DNA of 64,000 bases, from contig JANXTA010000140.1 of assembly GCA_025356395.1 (NCBI GenBank), positions 54,271 to 118,270 on the forward strand, written 5' to 3'. The notes beneath the pieces are model-generated. The model did not search any database. It worked only from the letters and a program-made list of their open reading frames with translations, and was not told the origin of the DNA. Below, one piece after another: positions 20,628-30,036 of the stretch (positions are counted from its first letter, which is position 1; every line of letters begins with the position of its first letter). This DNA comes from Betaproteobacteria bacterium. GTDB lineage: Bacteria; Pseudomonadota; Gammaproteobacteria; Burkholderiales; Burkholderiaceae_D. Position numbers and translations under genes: made by a program.

Positions 20628-21446
20628 CTAGACGCCCACCTGCGCACTGGTGCGTCCGAAGCGCCGCTCGCGCGTGCGGTAGGAGTCGATGGCGCGGTCG
20701 AGCTCTTTCGCGTCAAAGCTCGGCCAGTGCACATCGGTGAAGTACAACTCGGTGTAGGCGAGTTGCCAGAGAAGGAAGTTGCTGATGCGCTGCTCGCCCC
20801 CGGTCCGGATGAACAGGTCGGGCTCGGGCGCGTCGTGCATCGCGAGATACGGCGCGATGGATTCCTCGGTGATGCGCGACGGATCGGTGGCCATCTCGGG
20901 ATGCGCGACGATCATCTTGCCGAAGGCTGCGAGGATGTCGGCGCGACCACCGTAGTTGGCCGCGATGGTCAGTGTCAGGCGCTGGTTGTCGATGGTCTTG
21001 CGATGCGCGACGTCGATCAGTTCGCGCAGTCGCGGTTCGAAGCGCTCCAGGTCACCGATGATCTGCAGCCGGATACCGTTGGTGTGCAGCCGCGCGACCT
21101 GGCGTTCGAGCGTGCCCATGAATAGGCGCATCAGCAGCGACACCTCGTCGGCCGGACGCCGCCAGTTTTCGGAGCTGAACGCGAACAGCGTGAGGTGCGT
21201 GATGCCACGGACGATGCAGGCCTCGACGATCTCCTCGACCCGGTCGACACCTTTGGAATGACCGGCTGCACGCGGCAGATGGCGCGCGGTCGCCCAGCGG
21301 CCGTTGCCGTCCATGATGATGGCAACGTGACGCGGGACGTCGCCCGACTCGGGGACTGTCTGGGTTGAACTGATGCGCCGCTTCATGACTTCGTCACGAG
21401 ACGGACCGACTCGATCGCCCGACGGGGCATGCAAGGCAAAAGACAT
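20628..21446 (-). CDS. uppS: Undecaprenyl pyrophosphate synthase (cis-prenyltransferase)
   Basis: Extends farnesyl diphosphate with eight isopentenyl units to make the C55 carrier for peptidoglycan and O-antigen. The signature [20 protein letters not shown] holds the catalytic aspartate; [14 protein letters not shown] and [20 protein letters not shown] are also typical. The ATG at 21446 has CCAGGA nine bases upstream and gives 272 residues; an internal ATG at 21386 gives 252, closer to the family norm, but lacks a clear ribosome-binding site, so the start is undecided. Located between frr and cdsA. Confidence 0.96.
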   Translation of the reverse strand: MSFALHAPSGDRVGPSRDEVMKRRISSTQTVPESGDVPRHVAIIMDGNGRWATARHLPRAAGHSKGVDRVEEIVEACIVRGITHLTLFAFSSENWRRPADEVSLLMRLFMGTLERQVARLHTNGIRLQIIGDLERFEPRLRELIDVAHRKTIDNQRLTLTIAANYGGRADILAAFGKMIVAHPEMATDPSRITEESIAPYLAMHDAPEPDLFIRTGGEQRISNFLLWQLAYTELYFTDVHWPSFDAKELDRAIDSYRTRERRFGRTSAQVGV

Positions 21447-21480
21447 CGTTGATCATCCTGGAGGGCGATCCGAGACAGGC

Positions 21481-22041
21481 TCAGACCGTCATGATCTCCG
21501 CTTCCTTCTGCGTCACCATCCGGTCGATTTCCAGGATATGACGATCGGTAAGCTTCTGGACGTCGTCCTGCGCTCGACGTTCGTCGTCCTCAGAAATCGT
21601 CTTCGCCTTGAGCTCTTCCTTGAAGTGATTGTTGGCATCGCGGCGCAGGTTGCGGACGGCGATCTTCGCGTCCTCGGCCTCGCTCTTGACGACCTTGACG
21701 AGCTCGCGTCGACGTTCTTCGGTCAGAGCCGGCATCGGGATGCGGATCATGTCGCCGTTGGTGGCCGGGTTGAGCCCGAGGTCGGCCTCGCGGATGGCCT
21801 TCTCGACGACCGGCACCATCTTCTTCTCCCATGGCTGCACTCCGATGGTCCGTGCGTCGACCAGCGTCACGTTGGCGATCTGCGTGAGGGCCGTGGCGGA
21901 CCCGTAGTAGTCGACCTGGACATGGTCGAGCAGGCCGGTGTGCGCGCGGCCCGTGCGGACCTTCGCCAGATCGGTCTTCAGCGTCTCGAGCGACTTCACC
22001 ATCTTCTGCTCGGCGTTTTTCTTGATGTCGGCTATCGCCAT
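21481..22041 (-). CDS. frr: Ribosome recycling factor
   Basis: Together with EF-G, splits post-termination ribosomes. The 186-residue protein is full length and typical: [20 protein letters not shown] at the start, [17 protein letters not shown] in the middle and [20 protein letters not shown] at the end. An AGGAGATAGGA ribosome-binding region precedes the ATG. A strong hairpin separates it from pyrH. Confidence 0.98.
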   Translation of the reverse strand: MAIADIKKNAEQKMVKSLETLKTDLAKVRTGRAHTGLLDHVQVDYYGSATALTQIANVTLVDARTIGVQPWEKKMVPVVEKAIREADLGLNPATNGDMIRIPMPALTEERRRELVKVVKSEAEDAKIAVRNLRRDANNHFKEELKAKTISEDDERRAQDDVQKLTDRHILEIDRMVTQKEAEIMTV

Positions 22042-22059
22042 GCGTCTTTCCTATCTCCT

Positions 22060-22085
22060 GCGCACCGACCCTCGGGTCGGTGCGC
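22060..22085. repeat. Perfect hairpin between pyrH and frr
   Basis: GCGCACCGACC, loop CTCG and GGTCGGTGCGC form a perfect 11-bp stem, immediately upstream of the frr ribosome-binding site on the minus strand. No U-tract follows, so it is not a standard terminator; it could act as a processing or stabilising element or influence frr translation. Confidence 0.7.
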
Positions 22086-22106
22086 CCTGTCAATGCCGGC
22101 CACCGC

Positions 22107-22820
22107 TCAGGCGTGGACCAGCGTTCCTTCATCGACGCCCTGGCACACGCGCATCAGGGCGCCCGGCTTGACGATCGAGAACACCTTGATCGGCAGATTC
22201 TGGTCACGACACAACGCGAAGGCCGTTGCGTCCATCACCTGCAGATGCTTGCCGATCGCTTCGTCGAAGGTGATCGTGGTGTAGCGCGTCGCCGTCGGAT
22301 CCTTGTTGGGGTCGGCGCTGTAGACCCCGTCGACCTTGGTCGCCTTCAGCACGATCTCCGCGCCGATCTCAGCGCCGCGCAAGGCCGCCGCGGTGTCAGT
22401 CGTGAAGAAAGGGTTGCCGGTGCCGGCCGCGAAGATCACGACCCTGCCCTCCTCGAGATGCCGCATCGCCTTCGGGCGGATGTAGGGCTCGACGACCTGG
22501 TCCATGCGCAATGCGGACAAGACCCGCGCGTCGACGTCGGCGCGCATCAGCGCGTCCTGAAGCGCGAGCGCATTCATCATGGTCGCCAGCATCCCCATGT
22601 AGTCGGCCGTGGCGCGATCCATCCCGGATGCGCCGAGAGCGACGCCGCGAAAGATGTTGCCGCCGCCGATCACGATGGCCAGTTCGAGGCCTTCATGGAC
22701 CACTTCGGCCACGTCGGTGACCATCTTCTCGATGGTCTGTCGATTGATGCCGAAGGCGTCGTCGCCCATCAACGCTTCACCGGACAGCTTGAGCAATACC
22801 CGCTTGTAGGCCAGAGGCAT
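22107..22820 (-). CDS. pyrH: Uridylate kinase
   Basis: Phosphorylates UMP to UDP in pyrimidine nucleotide synthesis; the bacterial enzyme is hexameric and allosterically controlled by GTP and UTP. The 237-residue protein begins [20 protein letters not shown] and contains [28 protein letters not shown] and [17 protein letters not shown], all typical of the amino acid kinase fold of PyrH. The start at 22820 fits the family length; in-frame sequence further upstream is unlike the family. Confidence 0.98.
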   Translation of the reverse strand: MPLAYKRVLLKLSGEALMGDDAFGINRQTIEKMVTDVAEVVHEGLELAIVIGGGNIFRGVALGASGMDRATADYMGMLATMMNALALQDALMRADVDARVLSALRMDQVVEPYIRPKAMRHLEEGRVVIFAAGTGNPFFTTDTAAALRGAEIGAEIVLKATKVDGVYSADPNKDPTATRYTTITFDEAIGKHLQVMDATAFALCRDQNLPIKVFSIVKPGALMRVCQGVDEGTLVHA

Positions 22821-22963
22821 CCCGCCGCATTCCCAAGAAGGACGCGATCGTGCCGCGTCTTGTGTTCCGACCCGTGCCGGACGGCACGAGGAACGACCGG
22901 GGCCCGGACGATGCCGCAGGGCTTTTGGCCAGGCAGCATTATCGTTGATTTCGCACCCGCTTT

Positions 22964-22998
22964 CGTCGCCCCCGCCGCAGTCGGCGGCGCAGGCGACG
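22964..22998. repeat. Stem-loop directly after tsf
   Basis: CGTCGCC at 22964-22970 pairs with GGCGACG at 22992-22998, enclosing a second GC-rich stem. It begins seven bases after the tsf stop on the minus strand but is followed by AAAGCGGG rather than a U-run, so it may be a 3'-end stabiliser or pause site. Confidence 0.5.
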
Positions 22999-23004
22999 AC
23001 GAAC

Positions 23005-23883
23005 CTACTTCTGGGCGGCTGCGACCTGGGCCGCGACTTCGGCTGCGAAATCGTCCGTGCGCTTCTCGATGCCTTCACCGACGACGTACAGCGTGAAGCG
23101 CTGCACCGTCGCGCTCTTCGCCTTGAGCATCTTCTCGATCGTGGTGTCCGGATCCTTGACGAACGCCTGGCCCATCAACGCAACTTCGGCCAGGTACTTC
23201 GACACGCGCCCCTCGACCATCTTGGCGACGATCTCGGCGGGCTTGCCGGACTCGGCGGCCTGAGCCGTGAAGACCTTGCGCTCGGCCTCGATCTTGTCGG
23301 CCGGCACGTCGTCCTTCGAGACGGTGATCGGCTTGCTCGCGGCGACGTGCATCGCGATGTCCTTGCCCACCTGCTCGTCCGCGGCGTCGTACTCGACGAG
23401 CACGCCGATGCGGGTGCCGTGCAAATAGCTGGCCAGCTTGGCCTTGGTCTCGTAGCGGACGAAGCGACGGATCGCCAGGTTCTCGCCGAGCTTGCCGACG
23501 AGGGCGGCGCGCGTCTCGTCGACCGTCTTGCCGTCGAGTGGCAAGCCCAGCAGCGTTTCGACGGTCGCCGGGTTCTGGCGGGCGATCACCTCACCGAGCT
23601 GCTTCGTGAAGTTCAGGAAGTCGTCGTTCTTGGCGACGAAGTCGGTTTCGCAATTGACTTCGAGCAGGACGCCGACCGGACCGTCGATGAACACGCTGAC
23701 GATGCCTTCGGCCGTCACGCGGCTGGCGGCCTTGCTGGCCTTGTTGCCGAGCTTGACGCGCAGCAGTTCCTCGGCCCTGACGAGGTCACCCTCAGCCTCC
23801 GTCAGGGCCTTCTTGCATTCCATCATCGGCGCGTCCGTCTTCTCGCGAAGCTCCTTGACCATGCTTGCCGTGACTTCCACCAT
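23005..23883 (-). CDS. tsf: Elongation factor Ts
   Basis: Guanine nucleotide exchange factor for EF-Tu. The 292-residue protein starts [20 protein letters not shown] and has the conserved [14 protein letters not shown], then [13 protein letters not shown] in the core, and the subdomain [19 protein letters not shown]. The ATG at 23883 is preceded by AAGGAG at good spacing, deciding the start. Downstream of rpsB with an intrinsic terminator hairpin in between, implying reduced read-through from rpsB. Confidence 0.98.
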   Translation of the reverse strand: MVEVTASMVKELREKTDAPMMECKKALTEAEGDLVRAEELLRVKLGNKASKAASRVTAEGIVSVFIDGPVGVLLEVNCETDFVAKNDDFLNFTKQLGEVIARQNPATVETLLGLPLDGKTVDETRAALVGKLGENLAIRRFVRYETKAKLASYLHGTRIGVLVEYDAADEQVGKDIAMHVAASKPITVSKDDVPADKIEAERKVFTAQAAESGKPAEIVAKMVEGRVSKYLAEVALMGQAFVKDPDTTIEKMLKAKSATVQRFTLYVVGEGIEKRTDDFAAEVAAQVAAAQK

Positions 23884-23943
23884 GTCTTTCTCCTTGCCGT
23901 GTTTTCGTGTTCGATGCGTACGGGGCTCGCCCCGGGTCACCCT

Positions 23944-23975
23944 AAAAAAAAGGGGCGCCTTCGAGACACCCCCTT
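23944..23975 (-). terminator. Intrinsic terminator/attenuator between rpsB and tsf
   Basis: On the minus strand an 11-bp stem (core GGTGTC-TCGAA-GGCGCC, extended by AAGGG/CCTTT) is followed by an uninterrupted run of eight T. This is a textbook Rho-independent terminator located after rpsB and 61 bp before the tsf start. Since tsf lacks an obvious own promoter in the short gap, it probably acts as a partial terminator that sets the S2 to EF-Ts ratio. Confidence 0.85.
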
Positions 23976-24019
23976 GATGCCGTCAACCCATCGCCGGTCG
24001 TGCGCGATGGGCGTCACCG

Positions 24020-24766
24020 TCAGGCTGCGGCGCTGACCTCGACGAACTCTTCGCCGTTCTCGGGCGTCTCGACGATGTCGTTCAACGCGTTGTTGCGGCC
24101 TTCGAGGATCGCATCGGCGACGCCGCGGGCGTACAGGCGGATCGCCTTGCTCGAGTCGTCGTTGCCCGGGATCACGTAGGCGATGCCGTCGGGTGAGTGG
24201 TTGGTATCGACCACGCCGATCACCGGGATGCCGAGCTTCGCGGCTTCGGTGACGGCGCCCTTGTGATAACCGACGTCGATCACGAAGATCGCATCCGGCA
24301 CGCCGTTCATGTCCTTAATGCCGCCGATGGACTTGGTCAGCTTCTCCATTTCGCGCGAGAACGTCAGCGCTTCCTTCTTGGACAGGCGTTCCTGGCCGCC
24401 GTCGGCGACCGTGGCTTCCATGTCCTTGAGGCGCTTGATCGAGGCCTTGACTGTCTTGAAGTTGGTGAGCATCCCGCCGAGCCAGCGCTGGTCGACGTAA
24501 GGCATGCCGGCGCGCTGGGCTTCTTCGGCCAGGATCTCTCGGGCCTGGCGCTTGGTGCCGACGAACAGGATGGTCCCGCGATTGGCGGCAAGCTTCTTCG
24601 CATATTTGACCGCGTCGTTGTAGTTGGCGAGCGTCTTCTCAAGGTTGACGATATGGATCCGGTTGCGATGGCCGAAGATATACGGGGCCATCTTGGGATT
24701 CCAGAAGCGGGTCTGGTGTCCGAAATGGACGCCCGCTTCTAGCATTTCACGCATGCTGGTCGACAT
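24020..24766 (-). CDS. rpsB: Small ribosomal subunit protein uS2
   Basis: Essential 30S protein bound late in assembly together with S1. The 248-residue protein is full length: [20 protein letters not shown], then [20 protein letters not shown] and [20 protein letters not shown], with the standard acidic C-terminus ([16 protein letters not shown]). AGGAGC precedes the ATG at proper spacing. First gene of the long minus-strand run; divergent from map. Confidence 0.98.
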   Translation of the reverse strand: MSTSMREMLEAGVHFGHQTRFWNPKMAPYIFGHRNRIHIVNLEKTLANYNDAVKYAKKLAANRGTILFVGTKRQAREILAEEAQRAGMPYVDQRWLGGMLTNFKTVKASIKRLKDMEATVADGGQERLSKKEALTFSREMEKLTKSIGGIKDMNGVPDAIFVIDVGYHKGAVTEAAKLGIPVIGVVDTNHSPDGIAYVIPGNDDSSKAIRLYARGVADAILEGRNNALNDIVETPENGEEFVEVSAAA

Positions 24767-25110
24767 TTGAAGCTCCTAAGGGTTGGGTCTGGAGCAGGCG
24801 CTGCACCGTCGATCGCGAGATCGGATCGGCACCCTTGGTGCGCATGCTCGCTGGTTGGAAACCGATTCGCGGCGTCTTGCCGCGTGCCATCACGAAGGAC
24901 GGCCGATATCGCCAGACGAATGAATTTGCAGGTAATACCCGCCATATTCAGGTTCGCCCCGCCGACACCGCTTGCCGCGTCTAGGAAATCCTCATTGACC
25001 AGAGGCAGGCTGAAGCAAGCCCGCTATCATAGCGGCTTTAGTGGCGGTTCGCATCCCCGCCCTTACAACGGACGGTGAGGTCACCCGACGCCGACAGAAT
25101 TGGTACCGCA
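24767..25110. other. Divergent intergenic region between rpsB and map
   Basis: About 340 bp with no gene. It must hold the rpsB promoter and 5' leader and the map promoter. CCGCTA-TCA-TAGCGG at 25021-25035 is a perfect inverted repeat containing a -10-like TATCAT, but no well-spaced -35 was found on either strand, so I do not assign promoters. An S2-responsive leader is possible but could not be recognised by eye. Confidence 0.6.
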
Positions 25111-25932
25111 ATGAACTCCCTGCCCCGCCCCGTCGTGAAACCCAAGATCAAGACCGCCGTCGACATCAAGCACATGCGCGTGGCTGGCCGCCTCGGCTCC
25201 GAGGTGCTCGACTACATCACGCCGTTCGTCAAGCCGGGCGCGACCACCGGCGAACTCGACAAGCTGTGCCACGACTACATGGTCGACGTGCAGCACACCA
25301 TTCCCGCACCGCTTAACTACGCGCCTCCCGGCTACCGGCCCTATCCCAAGTCGGTCTGCACGTCGATCAACCACCAGGTCTGTCACGGCATTCCTGGCGA
25401 CCGGCTGCTCAAGAACGGCGACATCCTGAACATCGACGTCACCGTCATCAAGGACGGTTACCACGGCGACACCAGTCGCATGTTCATCGTCGGTGAAGGG
25501 TCGATCCAGGCAAAGCGCCTGTGCGACATCACCTTCGAGTGCATGTGGCTCGGCATCCATGCCGTCAAGCCGGGCGGGCATCTGGGCGACATCGGTCACG
25601 TGATCCAGCGGCATGCCGAGAAGAATGGCTTCTCGGTGGTGCGCGAGTTCTGTGGCCACGGCATCGGACAACGGTTCCACGAGGACCCGCAGGTGCTGCA
25701 CTACGGCCGCCCCGGAACCCTCGAACTGCTGGTGCCCGGCATGATCTTCACGGTCGAGCCGATGATCAATGCCGGTCGCCGCGAGATCCGCGAGATGAAC
25801 GACGGGTGGACCATCGTCACGAAGGACCATAGCCTATCCGCGCAGTGGGAACATACGGTGCTGGTGACCGACGACGGCTTCGAGGTGCTGACCGTTTCAA
25901 GGGGCACACCGCCCGACCCGGCCGCCGCCTGA
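25111..25932 (+). CDS. map: Methionine aminopeptidase, type I
   Basis: Removes the initiator methionine after deformylation. The protein shows the metal-binding aspartates in DILNIDVTVIKDGYHGDTSR, the histidine in REFCGHGIGQRFHEDPQVLH and glutamates in MIFTVEPMINAG and SAQWEHTVLVTDDG. The ATG at 25111 gives 273 residues; a GTG at 25075 would add 12 residues. Neither has a clear ribosome-binding site; the ATG fits the family length better. Divergent from rpsB and followed by glnD, a common betaproteobacterial arrangement. Peptide deformylase is encoded about 3.5 kb away. Confidence 0.96.
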   Translation: MNSLPRPVVKPKIKTAVDIKHMRVAGRLGSEVLDYITPFVKPGATTGELDKLCHDYMVDVQHTIPAPLNYAPPGYRPYPKSVCTSINHQVCHGIPGDRLLKNGDILNIDVTVIKDGYHGDTSRMFIVGEGSIQAKRLCDITFECMWLGIHAVKPGGHLGDIGHVIQRHAEKNGFSVVREFCGHGIGQRFHEDPQVLHYGRPGTLELLVPGMIFTVEPMINAGRREIREMNDGWTIVTKDHSLSAQWEHTVLVTDDGFEVLTVSRGTPPDPAAA

Positions 25933-26038
25933 TCGACCCGTCGTCCCAGAAGTGCGTGACCAGAAGATCGGCACGCGATCCGTCCCGGAGCCCGGGTTGC
26001 GCGCCTGCCCTCTGCCGACGCCGCGTCCACAGACTTTC

Positions 26039-28690
26039 ATGACCTCGCCGTTCCTTCCCGCTTCGCTGGCCAGCCCGCCGAAACCGCCGGTGACTTCCAC
26101 GCGCGTCAGTCCCGCGAAGGATGCGCTCGCGATCCGCGCCGCCCTCGAAGCGGAATGTGCGCGACTACTCGCCGAGTTCGATGTGTCGGCTCGCAGCCAG
26201 CGCCTGTTGCGGGGACTGTCCGTGGCCCACGACGTCGCCCTGCGTGCGTGCTGGACGCTGATGGACCTGCCGCGTTCGGCGACGCTGGTCGCCGTCGGTG
26301 GCTACGGTCGCAGCGAGCATTACCCGCACTCGGACGTGGACGTCCTGATCCTTCTGCACGAGACGCCGAACACCGTGGATGCGTCCGCCATCGAGGCCCT
26401 GGTCGGCACGTTATGGGACCTCGGCTTCGAGGTCGGGCACAGTGTGCGCACGATCCCGGAATGCCTAGTCGAGGCGGAACGCGATGTCACCGTCGCCACC
26501 GCGTTGCTCGAAGGCCGCTACATCGCCGGCAACCGCAAGCTGTGCGTCTCGCTGCTCCAGCAGATGACGTCGTCGATCGAGCCGCGCCAGTTCTTCCGCT
26601 CGAAGATGCTGGAGCAGCAGCAGCGGTATGCGAAGTTCCAGGACACGCCGTATGCGCTCGAACCCAACATCAAGGAGAGCCCCGGGGGCCTGCGCGACCT
26701 GCAGATGATCCTGTGGGTAGCGCGGGCCGCCCGCTTCGGCACGTCGTGGGTCGAGCTCGAGGAGCACAAGGTCGTGACGCCGGTGGAAGCGCGCCAGCTG
26801 CGTCGCTGCGAGAGCTTCCTGCAACGCCTGCGCATCCGGCTGCATCGCATCGCGCACCGGCGCGAGGACCGGCTCGTGTTCGATGTGCAGACCGCGCTGG
26901 CCGAAGAGTTCGGACTGGAGCAGACCGCCACGCGCCGCGCCAGCGAAGTGCTGATGCAGCGCTACTACCGGACCGCCAAGGTCACCACGCAGCTCAACGT
27001 CATCGTGCTGCAGACCATCGAGGCCGCGTTGTTCCCCGCGCGCCAGGTCGCGCCGATCGCGATCGATGTGCACTTCGTCAATGCAGGCGGTCTTCTCGAC
27101 CTCGTCGACGAAGGCCTCTTCGAACGTCGGCCGGCGGCCCTGCTCGAGGCCTTCCTCGTGCTGCAGAAGCACTCCGAACTCGAAGGGATGACCGCGCGCC
27201 TGATGAACGCGATCTGGCGCGGTCGCACGCTGATCGACACGAAGTTCCGCCGCGATCCCGCGCATCGCGCGCTGTTCCTGTCGATCCTCCAGCAGCCGCG
27301 CGGCATCGTCCACGCGCTGCGGCGCATGAACCAGTTGTCGGTGTTGAGCCGCTACCTGCCGGTGTTCCGGCGCATCGTCGGTCAGATGCAGCACGACCTG
27401 TACCACGTCTACACGGTCGACCAGCACATCCTGATGGTGGTCCGCAACCTGCGCCGCTTCACGATGCCGGAGTTCGCGCACGAGTACCCACTGTGCTCGC
27501 GTCTGGTCGCGAATTTCGAGCGGCCCTGGCTCCTCTACGTCGCGGCGCTGTTTCACGACATCGCGAAGGGCCGCGGCGGCGATCACTCGCAGCTCGGCAT
27601 GGCCGACGTCCGTCGCTTCGCGCGCGACCACCTGATCGAGCCGCGCGACATCGAGCTGCTGGTGTTCCTCGTCGAACATCACCTGACGATGTCGCGCGTC
27701 GCGCAGAAGGAGGACTGGTCCGATCCAGAGGTGCTCGGCGATTTTGCGCGCGTCGTGCGCAACGAGCGCGGGCTCAGCGCCCTCTACCTGCTGACCGTCG
27801 CCGATGTCCGCGGCACCAGCCCCAAGGTCTGGAACGCCTGGAAGGGCAAGCTGTTCGAGGACCTCTACTTCCGCGCGCTGCGTGTCGTGGCCGATTCGAA
27901 CGGCACGGGAGCTCCGCCGAGCGCGCCTGCCGAGCTCGAAGCTCGGCAGGAGGAAGCGCGACGCATCCTCGGCCTCTACGCCTTCGACACCGAGGCCGTC
28001 GACCGCTTCTGGAAACGACTCGACGTCGCCTGGTTCCTGCGCCACGACGCGCAGGACATCGCCTGGATCACGCGCGCGTTCGCGCTGCTGCGCGACACCA
28101 CGCGACCGCACGTCAAAGCGCGACTGTCTCCGGCCGGCGAAGGTCTGCAGATCGTCGTCTTCACGCTCGACCAGCCCGACCTGCTGGCGCGCATCTGCCA
28201 GTACTTCGATCGCCAGCGCTTTTTCATCGTCGATGCGCGCGTCCACACCACGCTCGGCAACGAAGGCGAGCGCCACGCGCTCGACAGCTTCCACGTGCTC
28301 GATCCCGACGGTGGCCACTATCGCGACCGCATCGCGAACATCGAACGCGACCTCGCCCATCACCTGGCGCTGGCCGCGCCGCTGCCGCTGCCGACCACCG
28401 GACGTCCGTCGCGCCAGTCGCGCAGCTTCCCGATCGCGCCTACCGTCGACCTGCGGCCCGACGACCGCGGCCGCTTCTTCCTGCTGACCCTCTCGACCTC
28501 CGACCGCGACGGTCTCCTCTACGCGATCCTCCGTGTCCTCGCGAGCCACCGCGTCAACGTGCACGCAGCCAAGATCACGACCCTCGGCGAGCGCGTCGAG
28601 GACTTCTTCCTGCTCGACAGCTCACGGCTGTCGGACGGCAAGGCCCAAATCAAGCTCGAGAGCGACCTGCTCGAGGTACTCGCCCCATGA
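26039..28690 (+). CDS. glnD: Bifunctional [protein-PII] uridylyltransferase/uridylyl-removing enzyme
   Basis: Primary nitrogen sensor: it uridylylates PII proteins when glutamine is low and removes UMP when it is high. The 883-residue protein has the nucleotidyltransferase motif GGYGRSEHYPHSDVDVL at residues 87-103 with Asp99 and Asp101, a helical linker, an HD hydrolase domain (LFHDIAKGRGGDHSQLG, His506-Asp507) and two C-terminal ACT domains (LQIVVFTLDQPDLLARICQY and LLTLSTSDRDGLLYAILRVL) for glutamine sensing. The start at 26039 matches the usual length of about 890; upstream in-frame sequence lacks homology. The stop overlaps the next start (ATGA). Confidence 0.97.
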   Translation: MTSPFLPASLASPPKPPVTSTRVSPAKDALAIRAALEAECARLLAEFDVSARSQRLLRGLSVAHDVALRACWTLMDLPRSATLVAVGGYGRSEHYPHSDVDVLILLHETPNTVDASAIEALVGTLWDLGFEVGHSVRTIPECLVEAERDVTVATALLEGRYIAGNRKLCVSLLQQMTSSIEPRQFFRSKMLEQQQRYAKFQDTPYALEPNIKESPGGLRDLQMILWVARAARFGTSWVELEEHKVVTPVEARQLRRCESFLQRLRIRLHRIAHRREDRLVFDVQTALAEEFGLEQTATRRASEVLMQRYYRTAKVTTQLNVIVLQTIEAALFPARQVAPIAIDVHFVNAGGLLDLVDEGLFERRPAALLEAFLVLQKHSELEGMTARLMNAIWRGRTLIDTKFRRDPAHRALFLSILQQPRGIVHALRRMNQLSVLSRYLPVFRRIVGQMQHDLYHVYTVDQHILMVVRNLRRFTMPEFAHEYPLCSRLVANFERPWLLYVAALFHDIAKGRGGDHSQLGMADVRRFARDHLIEPRDIELLVFLVEHHLTMSRVAQKEDWSDPEVLGDFARVVRNERGLSALYLLTVADVRGTSPKVWNAWKGKLFEDLYFRALRVVADSNGTGAPPSAPAELEARQEEARRILGLYAFDTEAVDRFWKRLDVAWFLRHDAQDIAWITRAFALLRDTTRPHVKARLSPAGEGLQIVVFTLDQPDLLARICQYFDRQRFFIVDARVHTTLGNEGERHALDSFHVLDPDGGHYRDRIANIERDLAHHLALAAPLPLPTTGRPSRQSRSFPIAPTVDLRPDDRGRFFLLTLSTSDRDGLLYAILRVLASHRVNVHAAKITTLGERVEDFFLLDSSRLSDGKAQIKLESDLLEVLAP

Positions 28691-29502
28691 CCCTGCCTCC
28701 CGATCGACCGCGACGCACGCGCGCCCCCGTGCCACCCAAGCCTCCTGCCCCGCCGTCCGCGTCCGAAGCGACCGGCTCGATGCGGCTGTCGAAGCGCATG
28801 GCCGAACTCGGCCTGTGTTCGCGGCGCGAGGCCGACGAATGGATCTCGCGGGGCTGGGTGTTCGTCGACGGCGTGCGGACCGACGTGCTCGGCAGCAAGG
28901 TGATGCCGCATCAGAAGATCACCGTGACGCGGGCCGCTACGCAGGAACAGGAGCAGCGCGTGACGATCCTGATCAACAAGCCGATCGGCCTCGTCTCGGG
29001 CCAGGCGGAGGATGGCTACAAGCCGGCCTCGACACTGGTCGTGCCCGACTTCCAGTGGGCCGGCGATCCGCGCCGGCTCGCCGAGGACTGGCGGCCGCCC
29101 CGTGGCCTCGCGCCTGCGGGACGTCTCGACATCGACTCGACCGGCTTGCTCGTGCTGACGCAGGACGGCCGCATCGCGCGTCAGTTGATCAATGACGACT
29201 CGGACATCGAGAAGGAATACCTGGTCCGCGTAGCCGGCAGTCTCACCGAAGAGAGCCTGCGACTGCTCAATCACGGCATGTCGCTGGACGGCGTTTCGCT
29301 CAAGCCTGCGTTGGTCGAGTGGGAGAACCGCGAGCAATTGCGCTTCGTGTTGCGCGAAGGCAAGAAGCGCCAGGTGCGGCGCATGTGTGAACTGGCGGGC
29401 CTCTACGTGGCCGGACTGCGACGGGTGCGCATCGGCAAGGTCATGCTCGGCGAACTCCCGGTGGGCCAGTGGCGCCATCTGGCGCCAGACGAGTCGTTCT
29501 AG
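28687..29502 (+). CDS. RsuA/RluB/RluF-family rRNA pseudouridine synthase
   Basis: Isomerises a specific uridine in rRNA to pseudouridine. The 271-residue protein has a Pro-rich N-terminal tail (about 1-30), an S4 RNA-binding domain ([20 protein letters not shown], about 33-85), and the catalytic domain with [17 protein letters not shown], whose first Asp is the nucleophile, and [18 protein letters not shown] segment around [20 protein letters not shown] between the KPIGLVSG motif and the catalytic motif is longer than in RsuA or RluB and resembles the RluF-like branch, so the target uridine is uncertain. Translationally coupled to glnD by ATGA; its TAG overlaps the stop of convergent def within CTAG. 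Confidence 0.92.
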   Translation: MTLPPDRPRRTRAPVPPKPPAPPSASEATGSMRLSKRMAELGLCSRREADEWISRGWVFVDGVRTDVLGSKVMPHQKITVTRAATQEQEQRVTILINKPIGLVSGQAEDGYKPASTLVVPDFQWAGDPRRLAEDWRPPRGLAPAGRLDIDSTGLLVLTQDGRIARQLINDDSDIEKEYLVRVAGSLTEESLRLLNHGMSLDGVSLKPALVEWENREQLRFVLREGKKRQVRRMCELAGLYVAGLRRVRIGKVMLGELPVGQWRHLAPDESF

Positions 29503-30029
29503 TCGTCGACGATGTCCTGCCCGGGGAACAGCTCTTCGGTGAAGCCGAAGTGCGTGAAGTCGCGCACCCGCATCGGATAGAGAATGCCGTCGAGGTGATC
29601 GCACTCGTGCTGCACCACGCGCGCATGGAACCCGGTCGCGATGCGATCGATGGGCTTGCCGAAAGGATCGAAGCCGCGATAGCGGATGCGCTCGGCCCGC
29701 GGGACGAGGCCGCGCATGCCCGGCACCGACAGGCAGCCTTCCCAGCCATCCTGCTCTTCGACTTCAAGTTTCTCGATGACCGGATTGAGCAGCACGGTCT
29801 CGGGGACCGGATCGTCGTCCGAGCGTTGCGCGTCAGCGGCGAATCCGAAGATCACGAGGCGCCGGTCGACGCCGATCTGTGGCGCCGCGAGGCCCGCGCC
29901 GTTGGCGTCGTGCATCGTCTCGAACATGTCGGCCACAAGAGCGTGAAGCTCCGGGGTGTCGAAGGCGTCGACCGGCTGCGCGATGCGCAGCAGGCGCGGC
30001 TCTCCCATGCGCAGGATCGGATGGATCAC
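29499..30029 (-). CDS. def: Peptide deformylase
   Basis: Removes the formyl group from nascent N-termini before methionine aminopeptidase acts. All three family motifs are present: [10 protein letters not shown] (residues 44-53), EGCLSVPG with metal ligand Cys99, and QHECDHLDG with His141, Glu142 and His145. At 176 residues it is normal length. Unlike the common def-fmt pairing, no fmt is adjacent; def ends tail-to-tail with the pseudouridine synthase and follows the nucleoside phosphorylase by 7 bp on the same strand, suggesting co-transcription with it. Confidence 0.97.
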   Translation of the reverse strand: MIHPILRMGEPRLLRIAQPVDAFDTPELHALVADMFETMHDANGAGLAAPQIGVDRRLVIFGFAADAQRSDDDPVPETVLLNPVIEKLEVEEQDGWEGCLSVPGMRGLVPRAERIRYRGFDPFGKPIDRIATGFHARVVQHECDHLDGILYPMRVRDFTHFGFTEELFPGQDIVDD

Positions 30030-30036
30030 GACGGCC

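Noticed and set aside
25021..25035. CCGCTATCATAGCGG as the map promoter -10 region
   Set aside because: The inverted repeat contains TATCAT, but the only -35-like hexamer (TTGACC at 24995-25000) is 24 bp away, too far for a standard promoter.
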